NCBI RefSeq assembly: GCF_900114645.1
Contig: NZ_FOTR01000001.1
Span: 1-64,000 of the forward strand
Source: Gracilibacillus orientalis
GTDB taxonomy: Bacteria; Bacillota; Bacilli; Bacillales; Amphibacillaceae
Length of the DNA stretch: 64,000 nt
Direction: 5' to 3'
Part shown: positions 19,211 through 27,997 of the stretch, one piece after another
How the letters are laid out: every line of letters begins with the position of its first letter
Position numbering within the stretch: the first letter of the stretch is position 1
Notes under the pieces: model-generated
What the model was told of the DNA's origin: nothing
What the model saw: the letters and a program-made list of their open reading frames with translations, nothing else
Database searches by the model: none
Translations under genes and position numbers: made by a program

Positions 19211-19255
19211 AATCTATCAACAGAAGATAAACAACATAGAATTGAGGGTTTTTAT

Positions 19256-20041
19256 ATGAAGAAGATTAGTATTATTATCTACTTCGCTTTTCTAATTATT
19301 ATTTCTGCCTGTCAAAGTGAAGAAGTTACGTATCAAATCGAACTTAAAGAGAATAACGAAATAATATCATCAGCAGGTAAACAACAATTGAATTCAGAAG
19401 ATACAGGAAAAGGTGTTTACCTAACCTTTGATGATGGACCTACTTCTGTAACTAAGAATATTTTGGACACACTCAGTCAATTTAACGCCAAGGCAACGTT
19501 TTTTATGTTAGAGCCTGCAATGAGGAAGTATCCAGATGTAGTTAAACGAATCGCAGAAGACGGTCATGGTTTGGGAATACACGGTGTTACGCATGACGTA
19601 AATCAATTTTATACTTCGGAACAATCTGCTCTCGAAGAAATGATCACTGCTCAGGAAACCCTTCAAGATATTACCGACGTTCGTTCCAAATTGATCCGAA
19701 CACCTTATGGAAGTATCCCTTATTTAACAGAATCTTATCGAGAAGTTTTAGATAGCAATGGATTTCATTTATGGGATTGGAATGTTGACAGTAGTGATTG
19801 GTCATTATCGGGGGATAAATATATAGATTCCATTGTGAATCAAATTGAAAATTTAGCTAGTGCAGAGGAAACCTCGATTGTTCTGATGCATGATCAAGAA
19901 GAGACTGCGAACCACTTGTCATTGCTATTAACCTATTTATCTGAAAACGGATTTCAAACAAAGAAAATCGGTGAAAACATCGAACCATATAACTTTAGCT
20001 GTTATGACCGTTGTCATTCACTGAACTCATCACAAAATTAA
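19256..20041 (+). CDS. Polysaccharide deacetylase lipoprotein (NodB fold)
   Basis: 261 residues. Lipoprotein signal with Cys19 (IIISAC). NodB-homology motifs are intact: LTFDDGPT (metal and base Asp), HGVTHD (HxxxH metal ligands), RTPYGS, and a C-terminal 'IVLMHD'. Family members remove N-acetyl groups from peptidoglycan or other extracellular glycans. Preceded by its own promoter with boxes shared with the two-component genes and followed 26 bp later by an amidase gene, so a wall-remodelling role is likely. Confidence 0.9.
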   Translation: MKKISIIIYFAFLIIISACQSEEVTYQIELKENNEIISSAGKQQLNSEDTGKGVYLTFDDGPTSVTKNILDTLSQFNAKATFFMLEPAMRKYPDVVKRIAEDGHGLGIHGVTHDVNQFYTSEQSALEEMITAQETLQDITDVRSKLIRTPYGSIPYLTESYREVLDSNGFHLWDWNVDSSDWSLSGDKYIDSIVNQIENLASAEETSIVLMHDQEETANHLSLLLTYLSENGFQTKKIGENIEPYNFSCYDRCHSLNSSQN

Positions 20042-20067
20042 AATTACAAACAAGGAGCGAGTATTAA

Positions 20068-20733
20068 ATGAAAAAATGGATTCGAATTTTTATATTATGT
20101 TTATTTGTAGGTATATTGTATTTTACCCTAACCGACAAACTAGAACCTGAAACATCCAATGAGACAGAAACTCCTAAGATTTCCTCAAAAGGAGAAAAAT
20201 ATAAAGTTGTCATTGACCCTGGACATGGCGGTGAAGATCCTGGTGCTATCGGTGCTAGTGGTTCATACGAAAAAGATTTTACATTAAGTCTAGCTAAAAA
20301 GATCTCATTTTTATTGGAAGATGAACCACAACTTGAGGCATACGTGACGAGAGAAGAAGATGTTTTTCTATCAGCAGAAGCTCGGGAAAGGCCTAATTTT
20401 GCCAATGACATAGGTGCCGATATATATATATCATTACATGGAAATACGTTTACAGACCCTTCTGTTTCTGGTACTGAATCATTTTATTACCATAAAAATT
20501 CGAAACGATTGGCGAATATAATACACAGACATGTTTCAGAAACAACAGGTTTTCAGAATCGTGGTGTGAAGAAAGAAAATTTTTTTGTGTTAAAAGATAC
20601 TTCTATGCCTGCAGTTTTACTTGAAATAGGTTATTTAACGAACCCAGAAGAGGAAAAAATATTGCTAACAGAAGATTTTCAACAATCTGTGGCAGAAGCT
20701 ATTAATGATGGAATCAAAGAATACTTAAAATAA
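20068..20733 (+). CDS. N-acetylmuramoyl-L-alanine amidase (Amidase_3)
   Basis: 221 residues. An N-terminal membrane anchor or signal (about 5-22) and a CwlD/AmiC-type zinc amidase domain: VVIDPGHGGEDPGA (first zinc His), SLHGN (second His), and the catalytic Glu in LLEIGYLTNPEEE. It cleaves the bond between N-acetylmuramic acid and L-alanine in peptidoglycan. CAAGGAGCG precedes the ATG. It forms an operon with the deacetylase and ends in a GCGCAG-type hairpin. Confidence 0.92.
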   Translation: MKKWIRIFILCLFVGILYFTLTDKLEPETSNETETPKISSKGEKYKVVIDPGHGGEDPGAIGASGSYEKDFTLSLAKKISFLLEDEPQLEAYVTREEDVFLSAEARERPNFANDIGADIYISLHGNTFTDPSVSGTESFYYHKNSKRLANIIHRHVSETTGFQNRGVKKENFFVLKDTSMPAVLLEIGYLTNPEEEKILLTEDFQQSVAEAINDGIKEYLK

Positions 20734-20821
20734 AGGTAGAAATCATCTCAATATAATATTTGAAACTTCACAAAATTTTGTTCTTCTTGCTTGAGATGAC
20801 TTTTGGACTTAATTGCTATGA

Positions 20822-20865
20822 GAGCGCAGAATTGAAATTGAATTTTCAGCCTGCGCTTTCTTTTT
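20822..20865 (+). terminator. Terminator hairpin after amidase, GCGCAG family
   Basis: AGCGCAG (20822-) pairs with CTGCGCT (20851-20857), followed by TTCTTTTT. Same outer stem as the hairpins at 15836, 28338 and 55891, with a different inner sequence. Confidence 0.75.
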
Positions 20866-20909
20866 CAATAGAATTATTCATTTATTCTCTTTTGATGCAT
20901 TCAAAAAAA

Positions 20910-20942
20910 GATACCAACCACAAAACCAAAGTGATTGGTATC
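20910..20942 (-). terminator. Terminator of the small membrane-protein gene
   Basis: GATACCAACCAC pairs with GTGATTGGTATC (one mismatch), with seven A residues to its left, i.e. a U-run on the minus strand, right after the gene ending at 20957. A related hairpin is at 28418-28452. Confidence 0.8.
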
Positions 20943-20956
20943 CTTTATTTTCATTC

Positions 20957-21145
20957 TTAATTATTAGTAATTTTTGTTTTTTCGTCTTTCAAGTCTTGAA
21001 TTAATGAACGAGTTGAAGAGATAAAAAACAAAATGAATGCTATTGTAAGTAACCCGAACCCAGTGTTATTAAAACTCAGAGTACCTAGTATTACTGATCC
21101 TATCATTGTAATAATACTTGTAACAATACTGACTTTGTTCATCAT
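20957..21145 (-). CDS. Small two-helix membrane protein (duplicate of 58110-58298)
   Basis: 62 residues from ATG at 21145, preceded by GGAGGAC. Two hydrophobic helices (about 5-25 and 32-50) and a charged C-terminus (DLKDEKTKI). The protein at 58110-58298 is nearly identical. No family recognised. The duplication covers the upstream region too (to about 21334). Confidence 0.7.
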   Translation of the reverse strand: MMNKVSIVTSIITMIGSVILGTLSFNNTGFGLLTIAFILFFISSTRSLIQDLKDEKTKITNN

Positions 21146-21334
21146 GATACGCAAGTCCTCCGAAACTCATATTAAACATCAATCTAATTAGCAACTTTCA
21201 CAGTTTAATATAACAAAAAATGAAAAGGATAACAAAACTTTGAAAGTAAGGAGAGGATTACTATTTTTCAAAAAATAACACTTTTATTTGTAGCTGATCA
21301 CTTCTGCATTCTTCAACAATTAGCGGTAAAGATA
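20957..21334. repeat. Duplicated segment, copy 1 (partner 58110-58490)
   Basis: About 378 bp nearly identical to 58110-58490, covering a small membrane gene and about 190 bp of upstream sequence. The sequences diverge beyond 'ATTAGCGGT' on the right. Confidence 0.85.
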
Positions 21335-21352
21335 GGAAGAGTGAGTTAACTT

Positions 21353-21535
21353 CTATTTTTCCTTAATAATCTTCTGAAAAGTTTCTATTTTTTCGTCTAG
21401 TAGTTTACTATATTTTATAGTAGTCGGAGCTGTTAAACCATCTAAAAATCCTATATTTACCAATTCATCTCGCATCTGTTCTATTCGTTCTGAGAGCAAT
21501 TTTAAATTAATATCATCTCGTTCACCCTTATTCAT
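21353..21535 (-). CDS. Spo0E-like aspartyl-phosphate phosphatase
   Basis: 60 residues. The pattern I-x-x-x-R-x-x-L...GL...YSKLLDEKI matches the Spo0E family, whose S-x-x-x-D core dephosphorylates Spo0A~P and delays sporulation; here the core is YSKLLD. GAGGGG is ten bases before the ATG. Assignment is by pattern and size. Confidence 0.7.
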   Translation of the reverse strand: MNKGERDDINLKLLSERIEQMRDELVNIGFLDGLTAPTTIKYSKLLDEKIETFQKIIKEK

Positions 21536-21571
21536 AGCTAAACAGCCCCTCGCCTATGATAAAAAATTTTT

Positions 21572-21777
21572 TTATTTACTTCTCACTTCAGGGATAATGT
21601 GAGAAATATGCTCTTCTATTTCTTCAGCACTTAATATTCCTTCTTTTATACAGAATAATCTCCAGAAATAATCCCAGGAAACATCGTTTAACTCTTTTCC
21701 TATTCATCCCCTGCTGTAATTTTATTTACAACAGGAATGCCATCTACGGTAGTAGAGAGTACAGGCTCTTTTGCCAT
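21572..21777 (-). pseudogene. Small frameshifted gene, unknown
   Basis: GGAGGTCTT precedes ATG at 21777, giving MAKEPVLSTTVDGIPVVNKI... that stops after 25 residues (21700-21702). In a shifted frame the sequence continues at once as GKELNDVSWDYFWRLFCIKE... to a stop at 21572. One lost base would join them into one protein of about 68 residues. No family recognised. Confidence 0.5.
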
Positions 21778-21808
21778 AAGACCTCCAACTTTCCACTTAT
21801 CCTTTACC

Positions 21809-22762
21809 TTACTCATTGAGTGAATTTCTTGGTTTATTTCCTGCTTTTACTTCCAAAATTGCTTTTGCTGTCATCAGACTAACGTTGTGATATACTTCAT
21901 AAGTTTCTGCAGCAGTGTGTGGAGTTGTGATTACATTGTCCAACGTAAATAAAGGATTATCCTTACTTGTTGGCTCTTCCTCATAAACATCGATAGCTGC
22001 TGCGGCTAACTTCCCTTCATTCAACGCACGATATAATGCTTTTTCGTCTACTAAAGGGCCCCGTGACGTATTTACAAAGTAAGCTTCTGGTTTCATCTGA
22101 CTAAATTTATCATCATCCATAAAATGGTGTGTATCATTTAATAATGGTAAATGCATGCTGACAACATCACATTTATTTAATATCTCTTCGTAATCGATAA
22201 ATTGTACATTCAACTTTTTGGCAACATCTTCATTTGGAAATTTATCATAGGCATAAATATTTACATCAAACCCTTGTAATTTTCCCGCTATATTTTGGGC
22301 AATATTGCCAAATCCTAATAAACCGACACTTCTATTTTGCAGCTCCGTTCCCACAAAACGTTCCCAATTTCCTTGTCTAGTAGAAACGTGCAAATTTGAT
22401 GTATTTCGTAATGCGTTTAAAATTAAATTAATAGTAAGTTCCGCTACAGCGTTGGAATTTAACCTTGGTGCATTTGTTACTTGGATGCCAAACTCCTTCG
22501 CTTTCTCAAGATCAATATTGTCAACGCCTACACCAAATCTGGAGATAACTTTTAACCGCGGAGCTAACCGAAACACCTCTTCATTCCAAGTATCTACTCC
22601 TGCTACGACAGCATCAATATCAGATACTACTTCTTGCAGTTCATTAAATGTCATCGGACGATCATGTGGATTTTCTACTACTTCACATCCGTTTTGTTCC
22701 AGTAATTGTTTAGCTTCGGCACATAATGTCGAATAATTCGTTGCTGTTACTAAGACCTTCAT
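21809..22762 (-). CDS. D-isomer-specific 2-hydroxyacid dehydrogenase
   Basis: 317 residues from the second ATG (22762), which is seven bases after GGAGG; the first ATG at 22768 is too close. NAD-binding motif GLLGFGNIAQNIAG, catalytic Arg (NTSRGPLVDE), Glu (YEEEP) and His (TPHTAAET). Related to phosphoglycerate dehydrogenase (SerA-like). Last gene of the TRAP operon, so it probably reduces or oxidises the imported acid or its product. Confidence 0.9.
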   Translation of the reverse strand: MKVLVTATNYSTLCAEAKQLLEQNGCEVVENPHDRPMTFNELQEVVSDIDAVVAGVDTWNEEVFRLAPRLKVISRFGVGVDNIDLEKAKEFGIQVTNAPRLNSNAVAELTINLILNALRNTSNLHVSTRQGNWERFVGTELQNRSVGLLGFGNIAQNIAGKLQGFDVNIYAYDKFPNEDVAKKLNVQFIDYEEILNKCDVVSMHLPLLNDTHHFMDDDKFSQMKPEAYFVNTSRGPLVDEKALYRALNEGKLAAAAIDVYEEEPTSKDNPLFTLDNVITTPHTAAETYEVYHNVSLMTAKAILEVKAGNKPRNSLNE

Positions 22763-22780
22763 TTTCATTCCTCCAATTAA

Positions 22781-24049
22781 TTATGGTAATAATAGATTGA
22801 CCTGTGGTAAGAAAGCTACGATCACAAGTGCTAATATCATTAAGAAAAACATTGGTACAATGGCCTTACTCAACTCCCAGATAGATAATCTCGAGATTCC
22901 TATTCCAACGAACAAGCTTCCCCCGATTGGCGGTGTAATCAATGCAATCGCTAAGCTTACAACAAGAATGATCCCGAAGTGAATTGGATCGATTCCGATT
23001 TCCGTTGCAACCGGTAATAAGATAGGGGTAAGAATAATGATAGATGCAATAACATCCATAAATGTTCCAACAAACAATAGAAATAGGATGATTAACAATA
23101 ATAAAACGGTTCGATTATCTGAAAGACTTGTTAGTGCTGTTGCTACCATTTCAGGTATATTTTCGATAGAAAGGATTCTACCAAAGAAAGTTGCGGTACC
23201 AGTAATGATTAAAATAACTGCTGTTGTTAATGACGATACTTTAAAAACATTGTACAATTTTGATAAATTTAACTCTCGATATACAAAGACACCAATGATC
23301 AAACCATACACTGTTGCCACTACGGCAGCTTCTGTTGGAGTAAAAACCCCACCATAAATACCACCAAGGATGATAACAGGCATAGCCAATGACCATGCTG
23401 CTTCTTTAAACTCGTTCCCTAACCGTTTAAAAGAAAAAGTTTCTACGTCTTTTTCATAATTATGAAGTTTTGAATAAAAGTAGCTATAAAGAATTAACAG
23501 TAATCCAACAATTAAACCGGGAATAATACCGGACAAAAACATATCTCCGATAGATGCTGAAGCTGATACACCGTAAATAACCATTGGAATACTTGGCGGG
23601 ATGATAACCCCGATCGTACCTGCTGCTACAATAATTGCGGTAGCAAACTTCTTATCATAGCCGTGCTTAACCATTAGTGGAATAACCATGCCCCCAATTG
23701 CTGCAACCGTAGCTGGACCAGAACCAGAAATAGCAGCAAAAAAGATACATGTAATGACAGTAGCAATAGCTAGTCCACCGGTAATATTACCAACAAATAT
23801 TTTGGCAAATCCGAACAATCGCTTTGATATACCACCCTGCGCCATTACTTCGCCAGCCAATATATAAAACGGTATAGCCATTAATGGAAAGGAATCAGCT
23901 GATGTTACTAAACCTTGCACTAAATATTGAGGTGATACAGAACCCGTGTAAAAAATAGTTACTAGACAAGCCAGACCAAGTGAAAAACCAATCGGAACTC
24001 TAACAAGCATAAAAATGATAAATGAAACAAATAACAATAATGCAGTCAC
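22781..24049 (-). CDS. TRAP transporter large permease (DctM type)
   Basis: 422 residues, about 12 membrane helices, typical phrases 'VPIGFSLGLACL', 'SGSGPATVAAIGG', 'GVIIPPSIPMVIYG', 'ITPPIGGSLFVG'. I chose GTG at 24049 after a G-run; the upstream ATG at 24118 would overlap DctQ by 53 bp and gives an unnatural N-terminus. It carries out sodium-driven uptake with the Q and P subunits. Confidence 0.93.
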   Translation of the reverse strand: MTALLLFVSFIIFMLVRVPIGFSLGLACLVTIFYTGSVSPQYLVQGLVTSADSFPLMAIPFYILAGEVMAQGGISKRLFGFAKIFVGNITGGLAIATVITCIFFAAISGSGPATVAAIGGMVIPLMVKHGYDKKFATAIIVAAGTIGVIIPPSIPMVIYGVSASASIGDMFLSGIIPGLIVGLLLILYSYFYSKLHNYEKDVETFSFKRLGNEFKEAAWSLAMPVIILGGIYGGVFTPTEAAVVATVYGLIIGVFVYRELNLSKLYNVFKVSSLTTAVILIITGTATFFGRILSIENIPEMVATALTSLSDNRTVLLLLIILFLLFVGTFMDVIASIIILTPILLPVATEIGIDPIHFGIILVVSLAIALITPPIGGSLFVGIGISRLSIWELSKAIVPMFFLMILALVIVAFLPQVNLLLP

Positions 24050-24065
24050 TTTAACCCCCCCTTTT

Positions 24066-24569
24066 TTATAGCAATTCGTCCTCTTGTAATTCTGTAATGT
24101 CTCCATCTTTGATGACACGAATAATATTTTGAGTAACTCGTATTAACGTTAAAACCATACCAACTGGGACTGACAAATATACGTATATCATATTAATTCT
24201 CATTGCTGCACTTTTTTGCCCGAAGTTGGCTATTTGTTCGATCATAAAGTAGCTATAGTAAATAACGACAACAGCAAATAGACCAATCAGGATATAGGAA
24301 AGGATAATCATTATTTTCTTAACGGGAACAGGCACTAGGTCATATACAATATCTAAACAAATATGCCTCGATTTTTTAACACCATATGCGATACCTATAT
24401 AGATAAGCCAAACAAAACAATATCTAGCTAATTCCTCAGACCATGCCAATGAATTATCAAAGATAAATCGCATACATATTTGTAAGGTAATGGAAGTCAA
24501 TGAAATGATAAGTAACGTAACTAGAATCCATTCTTCAATATGTTGGTTCAATTTCTTTATAATGGTCAT
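24066..24569 (-). CDS. TRAP transporter small permease (DctQ type)
   Basis: 167 residues, four membrane helices, 'WSEELARYCFVWLIYIG' motif typical of DctQ. AGGAGG precedes the ATG. Sixteen bases separate it from the large permease. Confidence 0.92.
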   Translation of the reverse strand: MTIIKKLNQHIEEWILVTLLIISLTSITLQICMRFIFDNSLAWSEELARYCFVWLIYIGIAYGVKKSRHICLDIVYDLVPVPVKKIMIILSYILIGLFAVVVIYYSYFMIEQIANFGQKSAAMRINMIYVYLSVPVGMVLTLIRVTQNIIRVIKDGDITELQEDELL

Positions 24570-24641
24570 TTTTAGACCTCCTACTCAATCATGCTTTGAA
24601 TCATTTGTAAGTCTTCGTTCTTCCTACAACATATTTTAAGA

Positions 24642-24680
24642 AAGAAGAATAGGAAGATCATAATACTTCCCATTCTTCTT
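24642..24680 (-). terminator. Intercistronic hairpin after TRAP binding protein gene
   Basis: AAGAAGAATAGGAAG pairs with CTTCCCATTCTTCTT with one mismatch, just after the dctP-type stop. Probably raises the level of the binding protein mRNA relative to the permeases. Confidence 0.7.
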
Positions 24681-24689
24681 TTTTATCTA

Positions 24690-25724
24690 TTATTCACGAG
24701 AAGCTGCTAAGAATTTATCTACAATATCTGCGCCAATTTGGTCTTTGAATTCTTCATATACAGGCAATGTAATTTCTTGCATTTCCTCAAGCTGTTCTGG
24801 TGTGAACTCATAGACTTCCATACCTTCATCTTCCAATGCTTGTCTAGCAGTCACTTCTTCTTCTTGAGCTAGTTCTCTATTAGTATCGATGGCTGCACTT
24901 ATCGCATCATCGAAGATAGTTTGCAGGTCATCAGGTAAAGAATCATAGAATTCATTATTTGTAATGACGACATTAGGTGCATAAACATGGTTGGTTACGG
25001 TTAAATACTTTTGTACTTCATAAAATTTATTAGCTAGAATTAATCCGAATGGATTTTCTTGACCATCCACTGTACCTTGTTGGAGGGCAGAATATAACTC
25101 TCCAAATGCTAGCGGTGTTGGATTGGCACCCAATAATTCCCATGCACTAATGTGTGTTTGATTTTGCATTGTTCTAATGGATAAATCATTAAAATCTTCA
25201 ACAGATTCTATTGGTTGAAGATTGTTAGTTACGTTTCGGAATCCGTTTTCAAAATATCCAAGACCCTTAATGCCAGACTCTTCTAATAAATCTAAAATCA
25301 TTTGACCTGGCTCTCCATCTAACACTTCATATGCAGTTTCGCGATTAGTAAAAAGGAAAGGCATATCCAAAATCGCAACAGAATCATTAAATCCACCTAA
25401 TGCTGCAGGAGAAGGGGAAGCTAAATGTACTTCTCCCATCTGTATCGCTTCGATAATTTCTCTATCTTCACCAAGCTCTCCAGCTACATTTAAGTCTACT
25501 TTGAATCGACCATCAGATTTTTCTTCCAATTCCTCTTTTAGAAAGTTAAAGGTTTTTGTCAAAGAGTGTTCAGGGCCTACTGCTCCTCCAGCAATTCGTA
25601 CTGTATACTGTTCTTGACCTTCTTGATCATTATCTCCAGCCGCACCACTTGAATCATTTGCTCCACATCCAACAACGAACAAAATTAGTGTGATAAATAA
25701 GACACCTTGAATTATTTTTTTCAT
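24690..25724 (-). CDS. TRAP transporter solute-binding lipoprotein (DctP type)
   Basis: 344 residues from ATG at 25724, preceded by AGAGGG; an upstream ATG at 25742 overlaps the previous gene. Lipoprotein Cys20 (LFVVGC). DctP-family landmarks: 'GEVHLASPSPAALGGF', 'IRTMQNQTHISAWELLGANPTPLAFGELYSALQQGTVDGQENP' region with the conserved Arg that binds a carboxylate. The ligand is therefore an organic or sugar acid. Confidence 0.92.
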   Translation of the reverse strand: MKKIIQGVLFITLILFVVGCGANDSSGAAGDNDQEGQEQYTVRIAGGAVGPEHSLTKTFNFLKEELEEKSDGRFKVDLNVAGELGEDREIIEAIQMGEVHLASPSPAALGGFNDSVAILDMPFLFTNRETAYEVLDGEPGQMILDLLEESGIKGLGYFENGFRNVTNNLQPIESVEDFNDLSIRTMQNQTHISAWELLGANPTPLAFGELYSALQQGTVDGQENPFGLILANKFYEVQKYLTVTNHVYAPNVVITNNEFYDSLPDDLQTIFDDAISAAIDTNRELAQEEEVTARQALEDEGMEVYEFTPEQLEEMQEITLPVYEEFKDQIGADIVDKFLAASRE

Positions 25725-25738
25725 TTTTAGCCCTCTTT

Positions 25739-26656
25739 TCATTTTTTATTTATATTAAGAAAAAACTCATTATCAATTTGCTCAAGTTGTATTTTTAATT
25801 TTTCAATTTCTTTATCATCAATATTGATATGAGGTGTTTTCATTTCACCTGCATCAACCCCACGTAATCGAAGACCCTCTTTGAAATATGACATATTGCT
25901 ACCATTCTTTAATGCATTACAATATTTAGTTGCAATTCTTTGTAATGTTTTTGCTTTTTGGAGATCTCCCGCTTTGAATGCATTATATATCGCTACAAAC
26001 GGTTCCGGATAAACACCAGAAATCCCTGAAACGGTACCTTCACATCCTAATGATAGAGCTGGCAAGAACAAGTGATCTGGACCAAATACTACGTCAAAAT
26101 TACCTTTGTTTACTTCTAAATATTTACTTGTCAAAGTAAAATCCGGATAGCTGAATTTAATTCCAACAATGTTCTTACACTGTGCAGCAATCTTTTTCGT
26201 TACTTCAATGTTTAGCTCATTTGCAGCACATTGAGGAATACTATATAAGTAAATCGGGAAGTCTTCTGGTAAACTCCGCGAAATCTTCACATAAAATTGC
26301 TCCATTTCTTGATCATTCACACCAAAATAGATGGGTGTTACGACACCAATACCATCTGCTCCTATTTCATGTGCATGTTGTGCTAATTCTAATGTATTCT
26401 CAAAATTAACATCCCCAACATGGATATAAACAGTAACTCTATTGTTAGCGGTTTTTACAACTGTTTCTGCTATAGTTTTCCTTTGATCTACAGATAATTT
26501 AATCATTTCTCCTGTTGTTCCAAGTGGATATAAACAGTGAACACCTTTTTCAATTAAAAATTCTGTTAAGTTCGCCACTTTATTTAAGTTAACGCTTCCA
26601 TCTTTGTTGAATGGAGTGACCATTGCAGTTGTTACACCATATAACTTTTTTTTCAT
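25739..26656 (-). CDS. DapA/NAL-family aldolase (dihydrodipicolinate synthase family)
   Basis: 305 residues, TIM-barrel class I aldolase. Substrate-carboxylate loop 'PLGTTGEM', Tyr in 'YLYSIPQ', Schiff-base Lys167 in 'GIKFSYPD'. In a TRAP operon this family usually cleaves or dehydrates a keto-sugar acid (KDG/NAL-like) rather than making lysine. First gene of the operon behind the LacI-type operator; stop overlaps the region just before dctP. Confidence 0.88.
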   Translation of the reverse strand: MKKKLYGVTTAMVTPFNKDGSVNLNKVANLTEFLIEKGVHCLYPLGTTGEMIKLSVDQRKTIAETVVKTANNRVTVYIHVGDVNFENTLELAQHAHEIGADGIGVVTPIYFGVNDQEMEQFYVKISRSLPEDFPIYLYSIPQCAANELNIEVTKKIAAQCKNIVGIKFSYPDFTLTSKYLEVNKGNFDVVFGPDHLFLPALSLGCEGTVSGISGVYPEPFVAIYNAFKAGDLQKAKTLQRIATKYCNALKNGSNMSYFKEGLRLRGVDAGEMKTPHINIDDKEIEKLKIQLEQIDNEFFLNINKK

Positions 26657-26740
26657 TATAAAAATCTCCTCTATTATTGTTAAAGTTTCTCATTGTTCTT
26701 TATAAAATATTATTTCTTCTCAAAAACACTATCACCCCCT

Positions 26741-26781
26741 ATTATAAAATATAAAACGATTTTGCTAAAACGTTATAGCTT
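26741..26781 (-). promoter_or_regulatory. Promoter and LacI-type operator of the TRAP operon
   Basis: On the minus strand a TATAAT -10 (26741-26746) lies 17 bp from a weak -35 (26764-26769). Over the -35 sits TTGCTAAAACGTTATAGCTT (26762-26781), which matches the palindrome at 27836-27855. A repressor bound here would block polymerase. Confidence 0.7.
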
Positions 26782-26809
26782 TAGATATAAAAATGCTATA
26801 TGCTAGCAC

Positions 26810-27811
26810 TCAGCAACTTTTCCGTACGATTATATTTGTTTCATATTGTTCTTTAGTAGCTGTCTCAATCGTTTGGTTTATCTGACCTATCAACTGATTA
26901 ACGCAGGCACCCGCCATTACTTCTACTGGTAGATGTACTGTAGTTAAGGATGGTGCAGTGTATGAGGTTTGCTCATCATTATCATGACCTATTATCTTCA
27001 AATCTTCTGGTATGCGTATTCCATATTCATGACATGCACTAAGAGCACCTACTGCCATTGGATCACTTAGAAAGAAAAGTGCTTCTGGTAATGAGTTGGT
27101 TTGTTTAATTAATGATTCCATTGCATCATAACCACCCTTCTCACTAAAATCGCCATACTTAACACATAAATTATTCATCCCCAAGGTATTTACACCTTCT
27201 AAAAACCCATCCTGTCTTAGAGAAACTGCTTGTGATGATAGATTTGGAACAACTATACCTACATTCTTTTGATTTTTCTCGTATAAAAATTCAGCAACAT
27301 CTAAACCAGTTTTCTTTCCGTCTACATTAACGGTACTGTATTTATCTGATTTTCTCTGATACAAGACAATTGGCACTTTAAGATTAGAATCTTCTATATA
27401 TCTCAAGTCTTCATCAGATGCATTAGCAATAATTGCTCCATTATACTTATTTCCTGTGTGTAGGCTCTCTACTTCACTTAGTTTCCCATTCTCATATGGT
27501 TGTATTAAAATTTCAAAAAGATTTTCTTTAAATAATGACTTATTTTGGATTCCTTTAAGGAACCTACTTATTAGTGATGCTCTTGTATCTAATGTCCATA
27601 AAATAGCTATGACAGGAACATTCTTTGATTCACTATTTCTCAAACGCCTTGCTGATATACTTGGGAGATAACCTAATTCTTTAGCGATTTTTAGTATTTT
27701 TTCTTGTGTTTTAGCTGCAATTCTCATATGGTCACCTTTACCATTTAGCACAAAAGAAACGGTACCAGGTGAAACCTCAGCTCTTTTAGCTATATCACGA
27801 ATAGTTGCCAT
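26810..27811 (-). CDS. LacI-family transcriptional regulator
   Basis: 333 residues. N-terminal helix-turn-helix (IRDIAKRAEVSPGTVSFVLNG) and a periplasmic-binding-protein-like effector domain. TAGGAG precedes the ATG. It lies just upstream of the TRAP operon on the same strand. Two matching 20-bp operators flank it, which suggests it represses both itself and the operon, with the imported acid or a metabolite as inducer. Confidence 0.92.
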   Translation of the reverse strand: MATIRDIAKRAEVSPGTVSFVLNGKGDHMRIAAKTQEKILKIAKELGYLPSISARRLRNSESKNVPVIAILWTLDTRASLISRFLKGIQNKSLFKENLFEILIQPYENGKLSEVESLHTGNKYNGAIIANASDEDLRYIEDSNLKVPIVLYQRKSDKYSTVNVDGKKTGLDVAEFLYEKNQKNVGIVVPNLSSQAVSLRQDGFLEGVNTLGMNNLCVKYGDFSEKGGYDAMESLIKQTNSLPEALFFLSDPMAVGALSACHEYGIRIPEDLKIIGHDNDEQTSYTAPSLTTVHLPVEVMAGACVNQLIGQINQTIETATKEQYETNIIVRKSC

Positions 27812-27835
27812 AATTATAACTCCTATTAATTCATT

Positions 27836-27855
27836 TTGCTATATCGTTTTAGCAA
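27836..27855 (-). promoter_or_regulatory. LacI-type operator upstream of its regulator gene
   Basis: TTGCTATATCGTTTTAGCAA is a palindrome with arms TTGCTA/TAGCAA. Its reverse complement differs from the site at 26762-26781 in only three positions. It is 25 bp before the lacI-type start codon. Confidence 0.75.
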
Positions 27856-27997
27856 TTCTTAATGTCTATTAATTTACTATATCTTCTTGCTATTGTCAAC
27901 GCTTTCTTTCTATTTTTTGATTCTTTGAAGTTTATTTTTACCCTCATTTGGAACTGCCTGCTTTAATTTATGAGGACCATTTAGCCAATAGCGGGGG

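Noticed and set aside
24050-24118. Longer N-terminus for the TRAP large permease
   Set aside because: It would overlap the small-permease gene by 53 bp and adds a charged non-family sequence; the GTG at 24049 gives the normal length.
25739-26656. Lysine-pathway dapA
   Set aside because: Context with a TRAP importer, hydroxyacid dehydrogenase and LacI repressor favours a catabolic lyase of the same family.
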